Positions 11,201-26,935 of a stretch of 64,000 nt of DNA are shown here, one piece after another. The notes beneath the pieces are model-generated. The model did no database searches and was not told the origin of the DNA. It saw only the letters and a list, made by a program, of their open reading frames with translations. A program made the translations under genes and the position numbers. Position 1 is the first letter of the stretch. Each line of letters begins with the position of its first letter. Origin of the DNA: Avena insularis (taxonomy: Eukaryota > Streptophyta > Magnoliopsida > Poales > Poaceae); contig CM042694.1 in NCBI GenBank assembly GCA_023614405.1, positions 350,628,010 through 350,692,009 of the forward strand. Reading direction: 5' to 3'.

Positions 11201-14110
11201 CATATGTGGTTAATGAAAAGAACACATACAATGACACTGGTGGATCCATATGTGGTTGAAAAGAACACACATTCAATGACTCTAGTGGATCCATGTGGTT
11301 TATGAAAAGAATGAACATGCAATGACTGGTGGATCCATATGTAGTTTATGAGAAGAACACATGCAATGACTCTAGTTGTGGTTAATGAAAAGAACACACA
11401 TGCAATGACACTGGATCCATATGTGGTTAATGAAAAGAACACACATGCAATGACACTGGTGGATCCATATGTGGTTTACTATGAAAAGAACACACATTCA
11501 ATGACTCTAGTGGATCATATGGTTGTGAAAAGAACACACATGCAATGACTCTAGTATGTGGTTTATGAAAGAACACACATGCAATGACTCTGGTGGATCC
11601 ATATGTGGTTTATGAAAGAACACATGCAATGACTCTAGTGGGTTCATGTGGTTAATGAAAGAACACATCCAATGACAACTAGGGATCCATATGTGGTTTG
11701 TGAAAATAACACACATGCAATGACTTTGGTGGATCCATATGTGGTTTATGAAAAGAACACATATGCAATGACTCTAGTGGATCCATGTAGTTTATGGAAA
11801 GAATAGACATGCAATGACTCTAGTGGATCCATATGTGGTTTGTGAAAAGAACACACATGCAATGACTCTAGTGGGATCATGTGGTTTATGAAAAGAATAC
11901 ACATGCAATGACCTGGTGGATCCATATGGTTAATGAAAAGAACACACATGCAATGACACTGGTGGATCCATATGTGGTTTATGAAAAGAACACACATGCA
12001 ATGACTCTAGTGGATTGTGTTTATGAAAAGAACAGACATGCAATGACTAGTGGATCCATACATAGTTTGTGAAAAGAACACACATGCAATGACTCTGGTG
12101 GGGGTCATGTGGTTCATGAAAAGAACACACATGCAATGACCTTTGGTGGATCCATATGTGGTTTATGAAAAGAACACACATTCAATGACACTGGATCCAT
12201 ATGTGGTTTATGAAAAGAACATTTAATGACTCTAGTGGATCCATATGGTTTATGAAAAGAACAGACATACAATGACTCTAGTTGTGGTTAATGAAAAGAA
12301 CACACATGCAATGACACTAGGGATCCATATGTGGTTAATGAAAAGAACACACATGCAATGACACTGGTGGATCCATATGTGGTTTGTGAAAGAACACACA
12401 TTTAATGACTGGTTTATGAAAAGAACACACATACAATGACCTGGTGGATCAATATGTGGTTTGTGAAAAGAACACACATTCAATGACACTGGTGGATCCA
12501 TGTTGTTTATGAAAAGAACACACATGCAATGACACTGGTGGATCCATATGTGGTTTATGAAAAGAACACACATGCGATGACTCTGGATCCATGTGGTTTA
12601 TGAAAAGAGCAGACATGCAATGACTCGGTGGATCCATATGTGGTTTATGAAAGAACAGGACATGCAATGACTCTAGTTGTGGTTAATGAAAAGAACACAC
12701 ATGCAATGACACTAGGGGATCCATATGTAGTTAATGAAAAAACACACATGCAATGACACTGGTGGATCCATATGTGGTTTGAAAAAGAACACATTCAATG
12801 ACTAGTGGATCCATGTGGTTTATGAAAAGAAACACATGACTGACTCTGGGTGATCCATATGTGGTTTATGAAAAGAACACACATGCAATGACTCTAGTCC
12901 ATGTGGTTTATGAAAAGAACAGACAGCCAACACTGGGATCATATGTGGTTAATGAAAAGAACACATGCAATGACTCTGGAAGTGGTTTATGAAAAGAACA
13001 CACATGCAATGACTCTGGTGGATCCATATGTGGTTTATGAAAAGAACACACATGCAATGACTCTGGTGGATCCATGTGTGGTTTATGAAAAGAACACACA
13101 TGCAATGACTCTCAGGAGGATCCATGTGGTTAATGAAAAGAACACACATGCAATGACACTAGTGGATCCATATGTGGTTTGTGAAAAGAACACACATTCA
13201 ATGACACGGTGGATCCATGTGGTTTATGAAAAGAACACACGTACAATGACAACGGTGGATCCATATGTGGTTTATGAAAGAACACACATGCAATGAGGAT
13301 CATATGTGGTTTATGAAAAGAACAGACGTACAATGACTCTGGTGGATCCATATGTAGTTTATGAAAAGAACACACATGCAATGACTCTAGGGGATTGTGG
13401 TTAATGAAAAGAACACACACAATGACACTAGTGGATCCATATGTGGTTAATGAAAGAACACACATTCAATGACACTAGTGGATCCATGTGGTTTGTGAAA
13501 AGAACACACATGCAATGACTCTTGGTGGATCCATATGTGGTTTATGAAAGAACACACATGCAATGACACTAGTGGATCCATATGTGGTTTATGAAAAGAA
13601 CACACATGCAATGACTGGTGGATCCATATGTGGTTTATGAAAGAACAGACATGCAATGACTCTGGTGGATCCATATGGTTTATGAAAAGAAACATACAAT
13701 GACTCTAGTTGTGGTTAATGAAAAGAACACACATGCAATGACACTAGGGGATCCATATGTAGTTAATGAAAGAACATACATGCAATGACTCTAGTGGATC
13801 CATATGTGGTTTGTGAAAAGAACACACATGCAATGACACTAGTGGATCCATGTGGTTTATGAAAAGAACACACATGCAATAACTCTGGTGGATCCATGTG
13901 GTGTATGAAAAGAAAAAACATGCAATGACTCTAGTTGTGGTTCATACAAAGAACACACATGCAATGACACTGGTGGATCCATATGTGGTTTATCAAAAGA
14001 ACACACATCCAATGACAGTGGGAATCCATATGTGGTTTGTGAAAGAAACACATGCAATGACTCTAGTTCCATATGGTTTATGAAAAGAACACACATGCAA
14101 TGACTCTAGG

Positions 14111-14337
14111 GATCCATGTGGTTTATGAAAAACAGACATGCAATGACTCTGGTGGATCCATATGTGGTTTATGAAAAGAACAGTCATGCAATGACTCTAG
14201 TTGTGGTTAATGAAAAGAACACACATGCAATGAAACTAGGGGATCCATATGTGGTTAATGAAAAGAATACACATGCAATGACACTAGTGGATCCATATGT
14301 GGTTTGTGAAAAGAACACACATTCAATGACACTGGTG
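14111..14337. repeat. One 229-bp-type higher-order repeat of satellite 1 (227 bp copy)
   Basis: Five units follow in the order 46-bp form with GACAGACATG, 48-bp form with TTTATG, 39-bp form (CTAGTTGTGGTTAATG), 48-bp form with CTAGGGGATCC and TTAATG, and 48-bp form with TTTGTG and CATTCAATG. The next copy starts at 14338 with another 46-bp unit. The copy is two bases short of 229 because the first unit has GAAAAACAG instead of GAAAAGAACAG. Confidence 0.8.
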
Positions 14338-15400
14338 GATCCATGTGGTTTATGAAAAGAATAGACATGCAATGACTCTGGTGGATCCATATGTGGTTTG
14401 TGAAAAGAGCACACATGCAATGACTCTGGTTATGGTTAATGAAAAGAACGCACATGCAATGACACTGGTGGATCCATATGTGGTTAATGTAAAGAACACA
14501 CATGCAATGACACTGGTGGATCCATATGTTGTATGTGAAAAAAACACACATTCAATGACTCTAGTTGTGGTTTATGAAAGAACACACATGCAATGACTCA
14601 TGTGGTTTATGAAAGAACACATGCAATGACTTGGTGGATCCATATGTGGTTTATGAAAAGAACACACATGCAATGACTCAAGATCCATGGTTAACGAAAA
14701 GAACACACATGCAATGACACTGGTGGATCCATATGTAGTCTGTGAAAAGAACACACATGCAATGACACTGGTGGATCCATGTGGTTTATGAAAAGAACAC
14801 ACATGCAATGACTCTGGTGGATCCATATGTGGTTTATGAAAAGAACACACATGCAATGACTCTGGTGGATCCATGTGGTTTATGAAAAGAACAGACATGC
14901 AATGACTCTGGTGGATCCATATGTGGGTTATGAAAAGAACAGACATGCAATGACTCTGGTGGATCCATATGGTTTATGAAAAGAACACACATGCAATGAC
15001 TCTATTGGATCCATATGGTTAATGAAAAGAACACACATGCAATGACACTAGGGGATCCATATGTGGTTAATGAAAAGAACACACATGCAATGACACTGGT
15101 GGATCCATATGTGGTTTGTGAAAGAACACATTCAATGACACTAGTGGATCCATGTGGTTTATGAAAAACAGGACATGCAATGACTCTTGTGGATCCATAT
15201 GTGGTTTGTGAAAAGAACACACATGCAATGACTCTAGTTGTGGTTCATGAAAAGAACACACATGCAATGACCTGGGATCCATATGTGGTTTGTGAAAAGA
15301 ACACACATTCAATAACAGTGATCCATGTGGTTTATGAAAAGAACACATTTAATGACATCTGGTTGTGGTTTATGAAAGAACACACATACAATGACTCAAG

Positions 15401-15545
15401 GATCCATGTAGTTTATGAAAAGAACAGACATGCAATGGCTCTGGTGGATCCATATGTGGTTTATGAAAAGAGCATACATGCGATGACTCTATTTGTGGTT
15501 AATGAAAAGAACACACATGCAATGACACTAGGGGATCCATATGTG
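15401..15545. repeat. Satellite 1 segment also present at 28269-28413
   Basis: This segment shares rare variants with 28269 onward, at an offset of 12868 bp: GATCCATGTAGTTTATG, CAATGGCTCTGG, AAAAGAGCATACATGCGATG and CTCTATTTGTGG. The same rare variants in the same order indicate copying of a multi-unit block. Confidence 0.8.
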
Positions 15546-18500
15546 GTTAATGAAAAGAATACACATGCAATGACACTAGTGGATCCATATGTGGTTTGTG
15601 AAAAGAACACATTCAATGACACTAGTGGATCCATATGGTTGATGAAAAGGACAGACATGCAATGACTCTGGTGGATCCATATGTGGTTTGTGAAAAGAAC
15701 ACACATGCAATGACTCTAGTTGTGGTTCATGAAAAGAACACACATGCAATGACACTGGTGGATCCATATGTGGTTTGTGAAAAGAACACACATTCAATGA
15801 CACTAGTGGGTCCATGTGGTTTGTGAAAAGAATACACATTTAATGACTCCAGTTGTGGTTTATGAAAGAACACACATTTAATGACTCCCGTGGTTTATGA
15901 AAGAACACATGCAATGACTCTGGTGGATCCATATGTGGTTTGTGAAAAGAACACACATGCAATGACTCTAGTTGTTTAATGAAAATAACACAAATGCAAT
16001 GACACCGGTGGATCAATATGTGGTTTGCAAAAAGAACACACATTCAATGACACAGGTGGATCAGTGTGGTGTTTGAAAAGAACAGACATGCAATGACACT
16101 AGTGGATCCATATGTGGTTTATGAAAAGAACTCACATGCAATGACTCTGGTGGATCTATGTGGTTTATGAAAAGAAGAGACATGCAATGACTCTGGTGGA
16201 TCCATATGTGGTTTATGAAAAGAGCATACAATGACTCTAGTTATAGTTTATGAAAAGAAGAGACATGCAATGACTCTAGTTATGGTTAATGAAAAGAACA
16301 CACATGAAATGACACTAGGGGATCCATATGTAGTTAATGAAAAGAACACGCATGCAATGACACTAGTGGATCGATATGTGGTTTGTGAAAAGAACACACA
16401 TTCAATGACACTAGTGGATCCATGTGGTTTATGAAAGAAAGAACATGCAATGACTCTTGTGGATCCATGTGTAGTTTGTGATAAGAACACGCATGCAATG
16501 ACTCTAGATGTGGTTCAGGAAAAGAACACACATGCAATGACACTGGTGGATCCATATGTGGTTTGTGAAAAGAACCCACATTCAATGACAATGGTGGATC
16601 CATATGTGGTTTGTTAAAAGAACACACATTTAATTACTCTAGATCCATATATGGTTTATGAAAAGAACACACATTTAATGACTCTAGTTATGGTTTATGA
16701 AAAGAACAGACATGCAATGACTCTGGTGGATCCATATGTGGTTTATGAAAAGAACAGACATGCAATGACTCTAGTTGTGGTTCATGAAAAGAATACACAT
16801 GCAATGACACTAGTGGATTCATATGTGGTTAATGAAAAGAACACACATGCAATGACACTGGTGGATGCATCTGTGGTTTGTGAAAATAACACACATTCAA
16901 TGACACTAGTGGATCCATGGTTTATGAAAAGAACGCACATGCAATGACACTGGTGGATTCATATGTGGTTTATGAAAAGAACACACATGCAATAAGTCTA
17001 GTGGATCCACGTGGTTTATGAAAAGAACAGACATGCAATGACTCTGGTGGATCCATATGTGGTTTATGAAAAGAACAAACATGCAATGACTCTAGTTGTG
17101 TTTAATGAAAAAATGACTGTGGTTAATGAAAAGAACACACATGCAATGACCTGGTGGATCCATATGTGGTTAATGAAAAGAACACACATTCAATGACTCT
17201 AGTGGATCCATGTGGTTTATGAAAAGAACACACATGCAATGACTCTGGTGGATCCATATGTGGTTTATGAAAAGAACACACGTGCAATGACTATGGTGGA
17301 CCCATGTGGTTTATGAAAAGAACGGACATGCAATGACTACGGTGGATCCATATGTGGTTTATGAAAACGGACATGCAATGACTCTAGTTGTGGTTAATGA
17401 AAAGAACACACATACAATGACATTAGGGGATCCATATGTGGTTAATGAAAAGAACACATCTGCAATGACACTGGTGGATCCATATGTGGTTTATGAAAAG
17501 AACACATTCAATGACACTAGTGGATCCATGTGGTTTATGAAAAGAACACACATGCAATGACACTAGTGGATCCATATGTGGTTTATGAGAAGAACACACA
17601 TGCAATGACTCTGGTGGATCCATGTGGTTTATGAAAAGAACAGACATGCAATGACTCGGTGGATCCATATGTGGTTTATGAAAGAACACATGCAATGACT
17701 CTAGTTGTGGTTAATGAAAAGAACACACATGCAATGACACTAGGGATCCATATGTGGTTAATGAAAAGAACACATACAATGACACTAGGCGATCCATATG
17801 TGGTTAATGAAAAAGAACACACATGCAATGACCTAGTGGATCCATATGTGGTTTATGAAAAGAACACACATGCAATGACTCTGGTGGATCCATGTGGTTT
17901 ATGAAAAGAACAGACATGTAATGACTGGTGGATCCATATGTGGTTTATGAAAGAACACACATTCAATGATGCTGGTGGATCCATGTGGTTTATGAAAAGA
18001 ACAGACATGCAATGACTCTGGTGGATCCATATGTGGTTAATGAAAAGAACACACATGCAATGACACTAGTGGATCCATATGTGGTTATTGAAAAGAACAC
18101 ACATGCAATGACACTGGTGGATCCATATGTGGTTAATGAAAAGAACACACATGCAATGACTTTAGTGGATCCATATATGGTTTGTGAAAAGAACACACAT
18201 CCAGTGATACTAGTGGATCCATGTGGTTTATGAAAAGAACACACATGCAATGACTCTGGTGGATCCATATGTGGTTTGTGTAAAGAACACACATGCAATG
18301 ACTCTGGTGGATCCATGTGGTTTATGAAAAGAACAGACATGCAATGACTGGTGGATCCATATGTGGTTTATGAAAAGAACACACATGCAATGACTCTAGT
18401 TGTAGTTAATGAAAAGAACACACATGCAATGACACTAGGGATCCATATGTGGTTAATGAAAAGAACACACATGCAATGACACTAGTGGATCCATATGTGG

Positions 18501-19991
18501 TTGTGAAAAGAACACATTCAATGACACTGGTGGATCCATGGTTTATGAAAAGAACACACATGCAATGACCCTAATGGATCCATATGTGGTTTATGAAAAG
18601 AACACACATGCAATGAGACTGGTGGATCCATGTGGTTTATGAAAAAACACACATGCAATGACTCTGGTGGATCCATATGTGGTTTATGAAAAGAACACAC
18701 AGGCAATGACTCTAGTTGGGTCCATGGTTATTGAAAAGAACACTCATGCAATTACACTTGTGGATCCATATGTGGTTTTTGTAAAGAACACACATGCAAT
18801 GACTCTGGTGGATCCATATGTGGTTTATGAAAAGAACACACATGCAATGACTCTGGTGGATCCATGTGGTTTATGAAACGAACAGGACATGCAATGACGG
18901 TGGATCCATATGTAGTTAATGAAAAGAACACACATGCGATGACTCTGGTGGATCCATGTGGTTTATGAAAAGAACATACATTCAATGTCTGTGGTGGATC
19001 CATGTGGTTGATGAAAAACACACATGCAATGACTCTAGTTGTGGTTTATGAAAAGAACACATGCAATGACTGGTGGATCCATATGTGGTTAGTGAAAAGA
19101 ACACACATGCAATGACTGGTGGATCCATATGTGGTTTGTGAAAAGAACACATTCAATGACACTAGTGGATCCATGTGGTTTGTGAAAAGAACACACATGC
19201 AATGACACTGGTGGATCCATATGTGGTTTATGAAAAGAACACACTGCAATGACTCTAGTGGATCCATGTGGTTTATGAAAAGAACAGACATGCAATGACT
19301 CTGGTGGATCCATATGTGGTTTATGAAAGAAACAGACATGCAATGACTCTAGTTGTGGTTAATGAAAAGAACACACATTACAATGACACTAGTGGATCCA
19401 TATGTGGTTTGTGAAAAGAACACACATGCAATGACACTGGTGATCCATATGTGGTTAATGAAAAGAACACACATACAATGACTCTGGTGGATCCATGTGG
19501 TTTATGAAAGAACACACATGCAATGACTCTGTGGATCCATATGGTTTATGAAAAAGAACACATGCAATGACTGTGGTGGATCCATATGTGGTTTATGAAA
19601 AGAACACACATGCAATGCCTCTGGTGGATACATATGTGGTTAATGAAAAGAACACACATGCAATGACACTAGTGGATCCATATGTGGTTAGTGAAAAGAA
19701 CACACATGCAATGACACTAGTGGATCCATATGTGGTTTATGAAAAGAACACACATGCAATGCCACTGGTGGATCCATGTGGTTTATGAAAGAACACATGC
19801 AACTCCAGTTGTGTTTATGAAAAGACCACACATGCAATGACTCTTGTGGATCCATAGGTGGTTAATGAAAAGAACACACATGCAATGACACTGGTGGATC
19901 CATATGTGGTTTGTGAAAAGAACACACATGCAATGACTCTAGTGGATCCATATGTGGTTTATGAAAAGAACACACATGCAATGACTCTGGT

Positions 19992-20220
19992 GGATCCATG
20001 TGGTTTATGAAAAGAACACACATGCAATGACTCTGGTGGATCCATATGTGGTTTATGAAAAGAACACACATGCAATGACTCTAGTTGTGGTTAATGAAAA
20101 GAACACACATGCAATGACACTAGGGGATCCATATGTGGTTAATGAAAAGAACACACATGCAATGACACTGGTGGATCCATATGTGGTTTGTGAAAAGAAC
20201 ACACATTCAATGACACTAGT
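19992..20220. repeat. Full 229-bp higher-order repeat of satellite 1
   Basis: From GGATCCATGTGG at 19992 to the equivalent GGAACCATGTGG at 20221 is exactly 229 bp, equal to 46 + 48 + 39 + 48 + 48. Unit order is the same as at 14111-14337 and as at 25945-26172 (228 bp). This five-unit pattern is the main organisation of the array interior. Confidence 0.85.
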
Positions 20221-23200
20221 GGAACCATGTGGTTTATGAAAAGAACAGACATCAATGACTCTGGTGGATCCATGTGGTTTATGAAAAGAACACATGCAAT
20301 GACTCTAGTTGTGGTTCATGAAAAGAACACATGCAATGACACGGTGGATCCATATGTGGTTTGTGGAAAGAACACACATTCAATGACAGTGGTGGATCCA
20401 TATGTGGTTTATGAAAAGAACACATGCAATGATGTGGTTAATGAAAAGAACACACATGCAATGATACTAGGGATACATGTGGTTTATGAAAAGAATAGAC
20501 ATGCAATGACTCTGGTGGATCCATATGTGGTTTATGAAGATAACACACATGCAATGATTCTATTTGTGGGTAATGAAAAGAACACACATGCAATGACACT
20601 GGTGGATCCATATGTGGTTTGTGAAAAGAACACACATTCAATAACATTGGTGAGTCCATGTGGTTTGTGAAAACAACACACATCCAATGACACTGGCGGA
20701 TCCATATGTGGTTTATGAAAAGAACACACATGCAATGACTCTACTGGATCCATTTGGTTTATGAAAAGAAGACATACAATGACTCTGGTGGATCCATATG
20801 TGGTTTATGAAAAGAACATACATGCAATGACTCTAGTCCATATGGTTTATGAAAAGAACACATGCAATGACTCTAGTTATGGTTAATGAAAAGAACACAC
20901 ATGCAATGACACTAGGGGATCCATGTGGTTAATGAAAAGAACACACATGCAATGACACTGGTGAATCCATATGTGGTTTTGAAAAGAACACACATTCAAT
21001 GACACTAGTGGATCCATTTGGTTTATGAAAAGAACATACATGCAATGACTCTGGTGGATCCATATGTGGTTTGTGAAAAGAACACACATGCAATGACTCT
21101 AGTTGTGGTTAATGAAAAGAACACACATGCAATGACACTCGGGGATCCATATGTGGTTACTGAAAGAACACATTCAATGACAATGGTGGATCCATATGGT
21201 TTGTGAAAAGAACACACATTTAATGACTCTAGTGGATTGTGGTTTATGAAAAGAACACACATGCAATGACTCTAGATGTGGTTTATGAAAAGAAACAGAC
21301 ATGCAATGACTCTGGTGGATCCATATGTGGTTTATGAAAAAACAGACGTGCAATGACTCTAGTTGTGGTTAATGAAAAGAACACATGGAATGACACTTGT
21401 GGATCCATATGTGGTTAATGAAAAGAACACACATGCAATGACACAGGTGGATCCATATGTGGTTTGTGAGAAGAACAGACATGCAATGGCACTGGTGGAT
21501 CCATGTGGTTTATGAAAGAACACACATGAAATGACTCTGGTGGATCCATATGTGGTTCATAAAAAGAACACACATGCAATGACTCTATTTGTGGTTCATG
21601 AAAGAACACACATGCAATGACACTGGTGGATCCATATGTGGTTTATGAAAAGAACACACATTCAATGACACTGGTGGATCCATGTGGTTTGTGAAAAACA
21701 CACATACAATGACTCTGGTGGATTGGTTTATGAAAAGAACACACATGCAATGACTCTGGTGGATCCATGTGGTTTATGAAAAGAACAGACAAGCAATGAC
21801 TCTGGTGTATCCATATGTGGTTTATGAAAACAACAAACATGCAATGACTCTAGTTGTGGTTAATGAAAAGAACACACATGCAATGACACTGGTGGATCCA
21901 TATGTGGTTTATGAAAAGAACACACATGCAATGACTCTGGTGGATCCATGTGGTTTATGAAAAAGAACACATGCAATGACACTAGTGGATCCATATGTGG
22001 TTTATGAAAAGAACACACATGCAATGACTCTAGTGGATCCATGTGGTTTATGAAAAGAACACACATGCAATGACTCTGGTGGATCCATATGTGGTTTATG
22101 AAAGAACAGACATACAATGACTCTAGTTATAGTTAATGAAAAGAACAGACATGCAATGACTCTAGGGGATCCATATGTGGTTAATGAAAAGAACACACCT
22201 GCAATGACACTAGTGGATCCATATGTGGTTTGTGAAAAAGAACACACATGCAATGACTCTAGTGGATCCATGTGGTTTATGAAAAGAACACACATACAAT
22301 GACTCTAGTGGATCCATATGTGGTTTATGAAAACACACATGATGACTCTAGTTGTGGTTGAAAAGAACACACATGCAATGACACTAGTGGATCCATATGT
22401 GGTTTGTGAAAGAACACACATGCACTGACACTGGTGGATCCATGTGGTTTATGAAAAGAACACACATGCAATGACTCTGGTGGATGTGGTTAATGAAAGA
22501 ACACACATGCAATGACTCCATGTTGTTTATGAAAAGAACATGCAATGACTCTGGTGGATCCATATGTGGTTTATGAAAAGAACACACATACAATGACTCT
22601 AGTCATATGTAGTTAATGAAAGAACACACATGCAATGACACTAGGGGATCCATATGTGGTTAATGAAAAGAACACATGCAATGACACTGGTGGATCCATA
22701 TGGTTTATGAAAAGAACACACATTCAATGACTCTAGTGGATCCATGTGGTTTATGAAAAGAACAGGACATGCAATGACTCTGGTGGATCCATGTGTGGTT
22801 TATGAAAAGAACACACATGCAATGACTCTAGTTGTGGTTAATGAAAAGAACACACATGCAATGACACTGGTGGATCCATATGTGGTTAAAGAGAACCCGC
22901 ATACAATGACACTGGTGGATCCATATGTGGTTTATGAAAAGAACACACATCCAATGACTCTAGTGGATCCATATGGTTTATGAAAAGAACACACATGCAA
23001 TGACTCTGGTTGTGGTTTATGAAAAGAACACACATGCAATGACTCTGGTGGATCCATATGTGGTTTATGAAAAGAACACACATGCAATGACTCTAGTTGT
23101 GGTTTAGGATAAGAACACATGCAATGACTCTAGTGGATCCATATGTGGTTTGTGAAAAGAACACACATGCAATGACTCTAGTGGATCCATGTGGTTAATG

Positions 23201-26200
23201 AAAAGAACACACATTGCAATGACACTAGTGGATCCATATGTGGTTTATGAAAGAACACACATTCAATGACTCTGGTGGATCCATATGGTTTATGAAAGAA
23301 ACATGCAATGACTTCTGGTGGATCCATATGTGGTTTATGAAAAACACACATGCAATGACTCTATGTGGATCCATATGTGGTTTATGAAAAGAACGGACAT
23401 GCAATGACTCTGGTGGATCCATATGTGGTTAATGAAAAGAACACCCATGCAATGACACTTGAGGATCCATATGTGGTTAATGAAAAGAACACACATGCAA
23501 TGACACTGGTGGATCCACACGTGGTTTGTGAAAACAACACACATGCAATGACTCTGGTCGATCCATGTGCTTTATGAAAAGAACACACATGCAATGACAC
23601 TGGTGGATCCATATGTGGTTTGTGAGAAGAACACACATGCAATGAATCTAGTTGTGGTTCATGAAAAGAACACACATGCAATGACAATGGTGGATCCATA
23701 TGTGGTTTATGAAAAGAACACACATTCAATGACACTGGTGGATCCATATGCGGTTCATGAAAAGAACACACATGCAATGCCACTGGTGGATCCATGTGGT
23801 TTATGAAAAGAACACACATCCAGTGACTCTGGATCCATGTAGTTTATGAAAAACGGACATGCAATGACTCTGGTGGATGCATATTTGGTTTGTGAAAACA
23901 ATAGACTTGCAATGACGCTAGCGGTGGTTAATGAAAGAACACACATGCAATGACACTGGTGGATCCATATGTGGTTAATGAAAAGAACACACATGCAATG
24001 ACACTGGTGGATCCATATGTGTTTTATGAAAGAACACACATTCAATGACACTAGTGGATCCATGTGGTTTATGAAAAGAACACACATGCAATGACTCTAG
24101 TGGATCCATATGTTGTTTGTGAAAATAACACACATGCAATGACTCTAGTGGATCCATATGTGGTTTATGACAAGAACACACATGCAATGACATTGGTTGA
24201 TCCATATATGGTTTATGAAAGAACACATGCAATGACCTGGTGGATCCATATGTGGTTTGTGAAAAGAACACACATGCAATGACTCTAGTCATGTGGTTTA
24301 TGAAAAGAACACATACAATCCTAAGTGGATCCATATGTGGTTTATGAAAAAACAGTCATGCAATGACTCTGGTGGATCCATATGTGGTTTATGAAAAGAA
24401 CACACATGCAATGACTCTAGTGGATCCATATGTGGTTAATGAAAAGAACACACATGCAATGACACTGGTGGATCCATATGTGGTTTATGAAAAGAACACA
24501 CATGCAATGACTCTAGTGGATCCATGTGGTTTATGAAAAGAACACACATGCAATGACTCTGGTGGATCCATGTGGTTTATGAAAAGAACACACATGCAAT
24601 GACTAGTGGATCCATGTTGTTTAGGAAAAGAACACACATGCAATGACTCTAGTGGATCGATGTGGTTTATGAAAAACACCATACAATGACTCTAGTTGTG
24701 GTTAATGAAAAGAACACACATTCAATGACACTAGTGGATCCATATGGTTAATGAAAAGAACACACATGCAATGACACTAGTGGATCCATATGGTTTATGA
24801 AAATAACACACATGCAATGACTCTAGTGGATCCATGTGGTTTATGAAAAGAACAAACATACAATGACTCTGGTGGATCCATATGTGGTTTATGAAAAGAA
24901 CACACATGCAATGACTCTAGTCGTGGTTCATGAAAAGAACACACATGCAATGACACTGGTGGATCCATATGTGGTTGGTGAAAACAACACAAATTCAATG
25001 ACACAAGTGGATCCATGTGGTTTGTGAAAAGAACAGACATGCAATGACACTGGTGGATCCATATGTGGTTTTTGAAAAGAACACACATGCAATGACTCTA
25101 GTGGATCCATATGGTTTATGAAAGAACACACATGCAATGACTCTAGTGGATCCATGTGGTTTATGAAAAAAGGACATGCAATGACTCTAGTGGATTATGG
25201 TTAATGAAAAGAACAAACATGCAATGACTCTAGTTATGGTTAATGAAAGAACACACATGCAATGACACTAGGGGATCCATATGTGGTTAATGAAAAGAAC
25301 GCACATGCAATGACTCTGGTGGATCCATATGTGGTTTATGAAAAGAACACACGTGCAATGACTCTGGTGGACCCATGTGGTTTATGAAAAGAACAGACAT
25401 GCAATGACTCTGGTGGATCCATATGTGGTTTGTGAAAAGAACACACTTGCAATGACTCTTGTTGTGGTTATGAAAAAGAACACACATGCAATGGTGGATC
25501 CATATGTGGTTTGAAAGAACACACATTCAATGACAATGGTGGATCCATATGTCGTTTGTGAAAAGAACACACATGCAATGACTCTAGTGGATGTGGTTTA
25601 TGAAAAGAACACACATACAATGACTCTAGGTGGATCCATGGTTTATGAAAAGAACATACAATGACTCTAATGGATCCATATGTGGTTTATGAAAAGAACA
25701 CACACAATGACTCTAGTTGTGGTTAATGAAAAGAACACACATGCAATGACACTAGGGATCCATATGTAGTTAATGAAAGAACACACCTGCAATGATTCTG
25801 GTTGATCCATATTTGTTTTGTTAAAATAACACAGATTCAATGACTCTAGTTGATCCATGTGGTTTGTGAAAAGAACACACATGCAATGACACTGGTGGAT
25901 CCATATGTGGTTTATGAAAAGAACACACATGCAATGACTCTGGTGGATCCATGTGGTTTAGGAAAGAACAGACATGCAATGACTCTGGTGGATCCATATG
26001 TGGTTTATGAAAAGAACAAACATGCAATGACTCTAGTTGTGGTTAATGAAAAGAACACACATGCAATGACACTAAGGGATCCATATGTGGGGAATGAAAA
26101 GAACACACATGCAATGACACTAGGGGATCCATCTGTGGTTTGCGAAAACAACACACATGCAATGACACTGGTGGATCCATGTGGTTTATGAAAAGAACAG

Positions 26201-26406
26201 ACATGCAATGACTCTGGTGGATCCGTATGTGGTTTGTGAAAAGAACACAGATGCAATGACTCTAGTTGTGGTTCATGAAAAGAACACATACAATGACTCT
26301 GGTGGATCATATGTGGTTTGTGAAAAGAACACATGCAATGACACTAGGTGCATCCATATGGTTAATGAAAAGAACACACATGCAATGACACTGGTGGATC
26401 CAGATG

Positions 26407-26935
26407 TGGTTTATGATAATAATACACATCCAATGACACTGATGGATCCATATGTGGTTTATAAAAAGAACACACATGCAATGACTCAAGTGGATCCATA
26501 TGTGGTTTATGAAAAGAACATACATGCAATGACTCTAGTTATGGTTAATGAAAAGAATACACATGCAATGACACTAGGGGATCCATATGTGGTTAAAGAA
26601 AAGAACACACACGCAACAACACTAGTGGATCCATATCTGGTTTGTGAAAAGAACACACATTCTATGACACTAGTGGATCCATGTGGTTTATGAAAGGAAC
26701 ACACATGCAATGACTCTGGTGGATCCATATGTGGTTTGTGAAAAGAACACACATGCAATGACTCTAGTTGTGGTTCTTGAAAATAACACACATGCAATGA
26801 CACTGGTGGATCAATATGTGGTTTGCGAAAAGAACACACATTCAATGACACAGGTGGATCCATGTGGTTTGTGAAAAGAACAGACATGCAATGACTCAAG
26901 TGGATCCATATGTGGTTTATGAAAATAACAGACAT
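26407..26935. repeat. Satellite 1 duplicated segment, copy 1
   Basis: This block matches 30969-31497 at a constant offset of 4562 bp. Shared rare variants include AATAATACACATCCAATG, TTTATAAAAAGAACAC, GACTCAAGTGG and the CACACGCAACAACAC variant near 26606. The offset stays unchanged across the whole 529 bp, so no net indel separates the copies. Confidence 0.8.
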
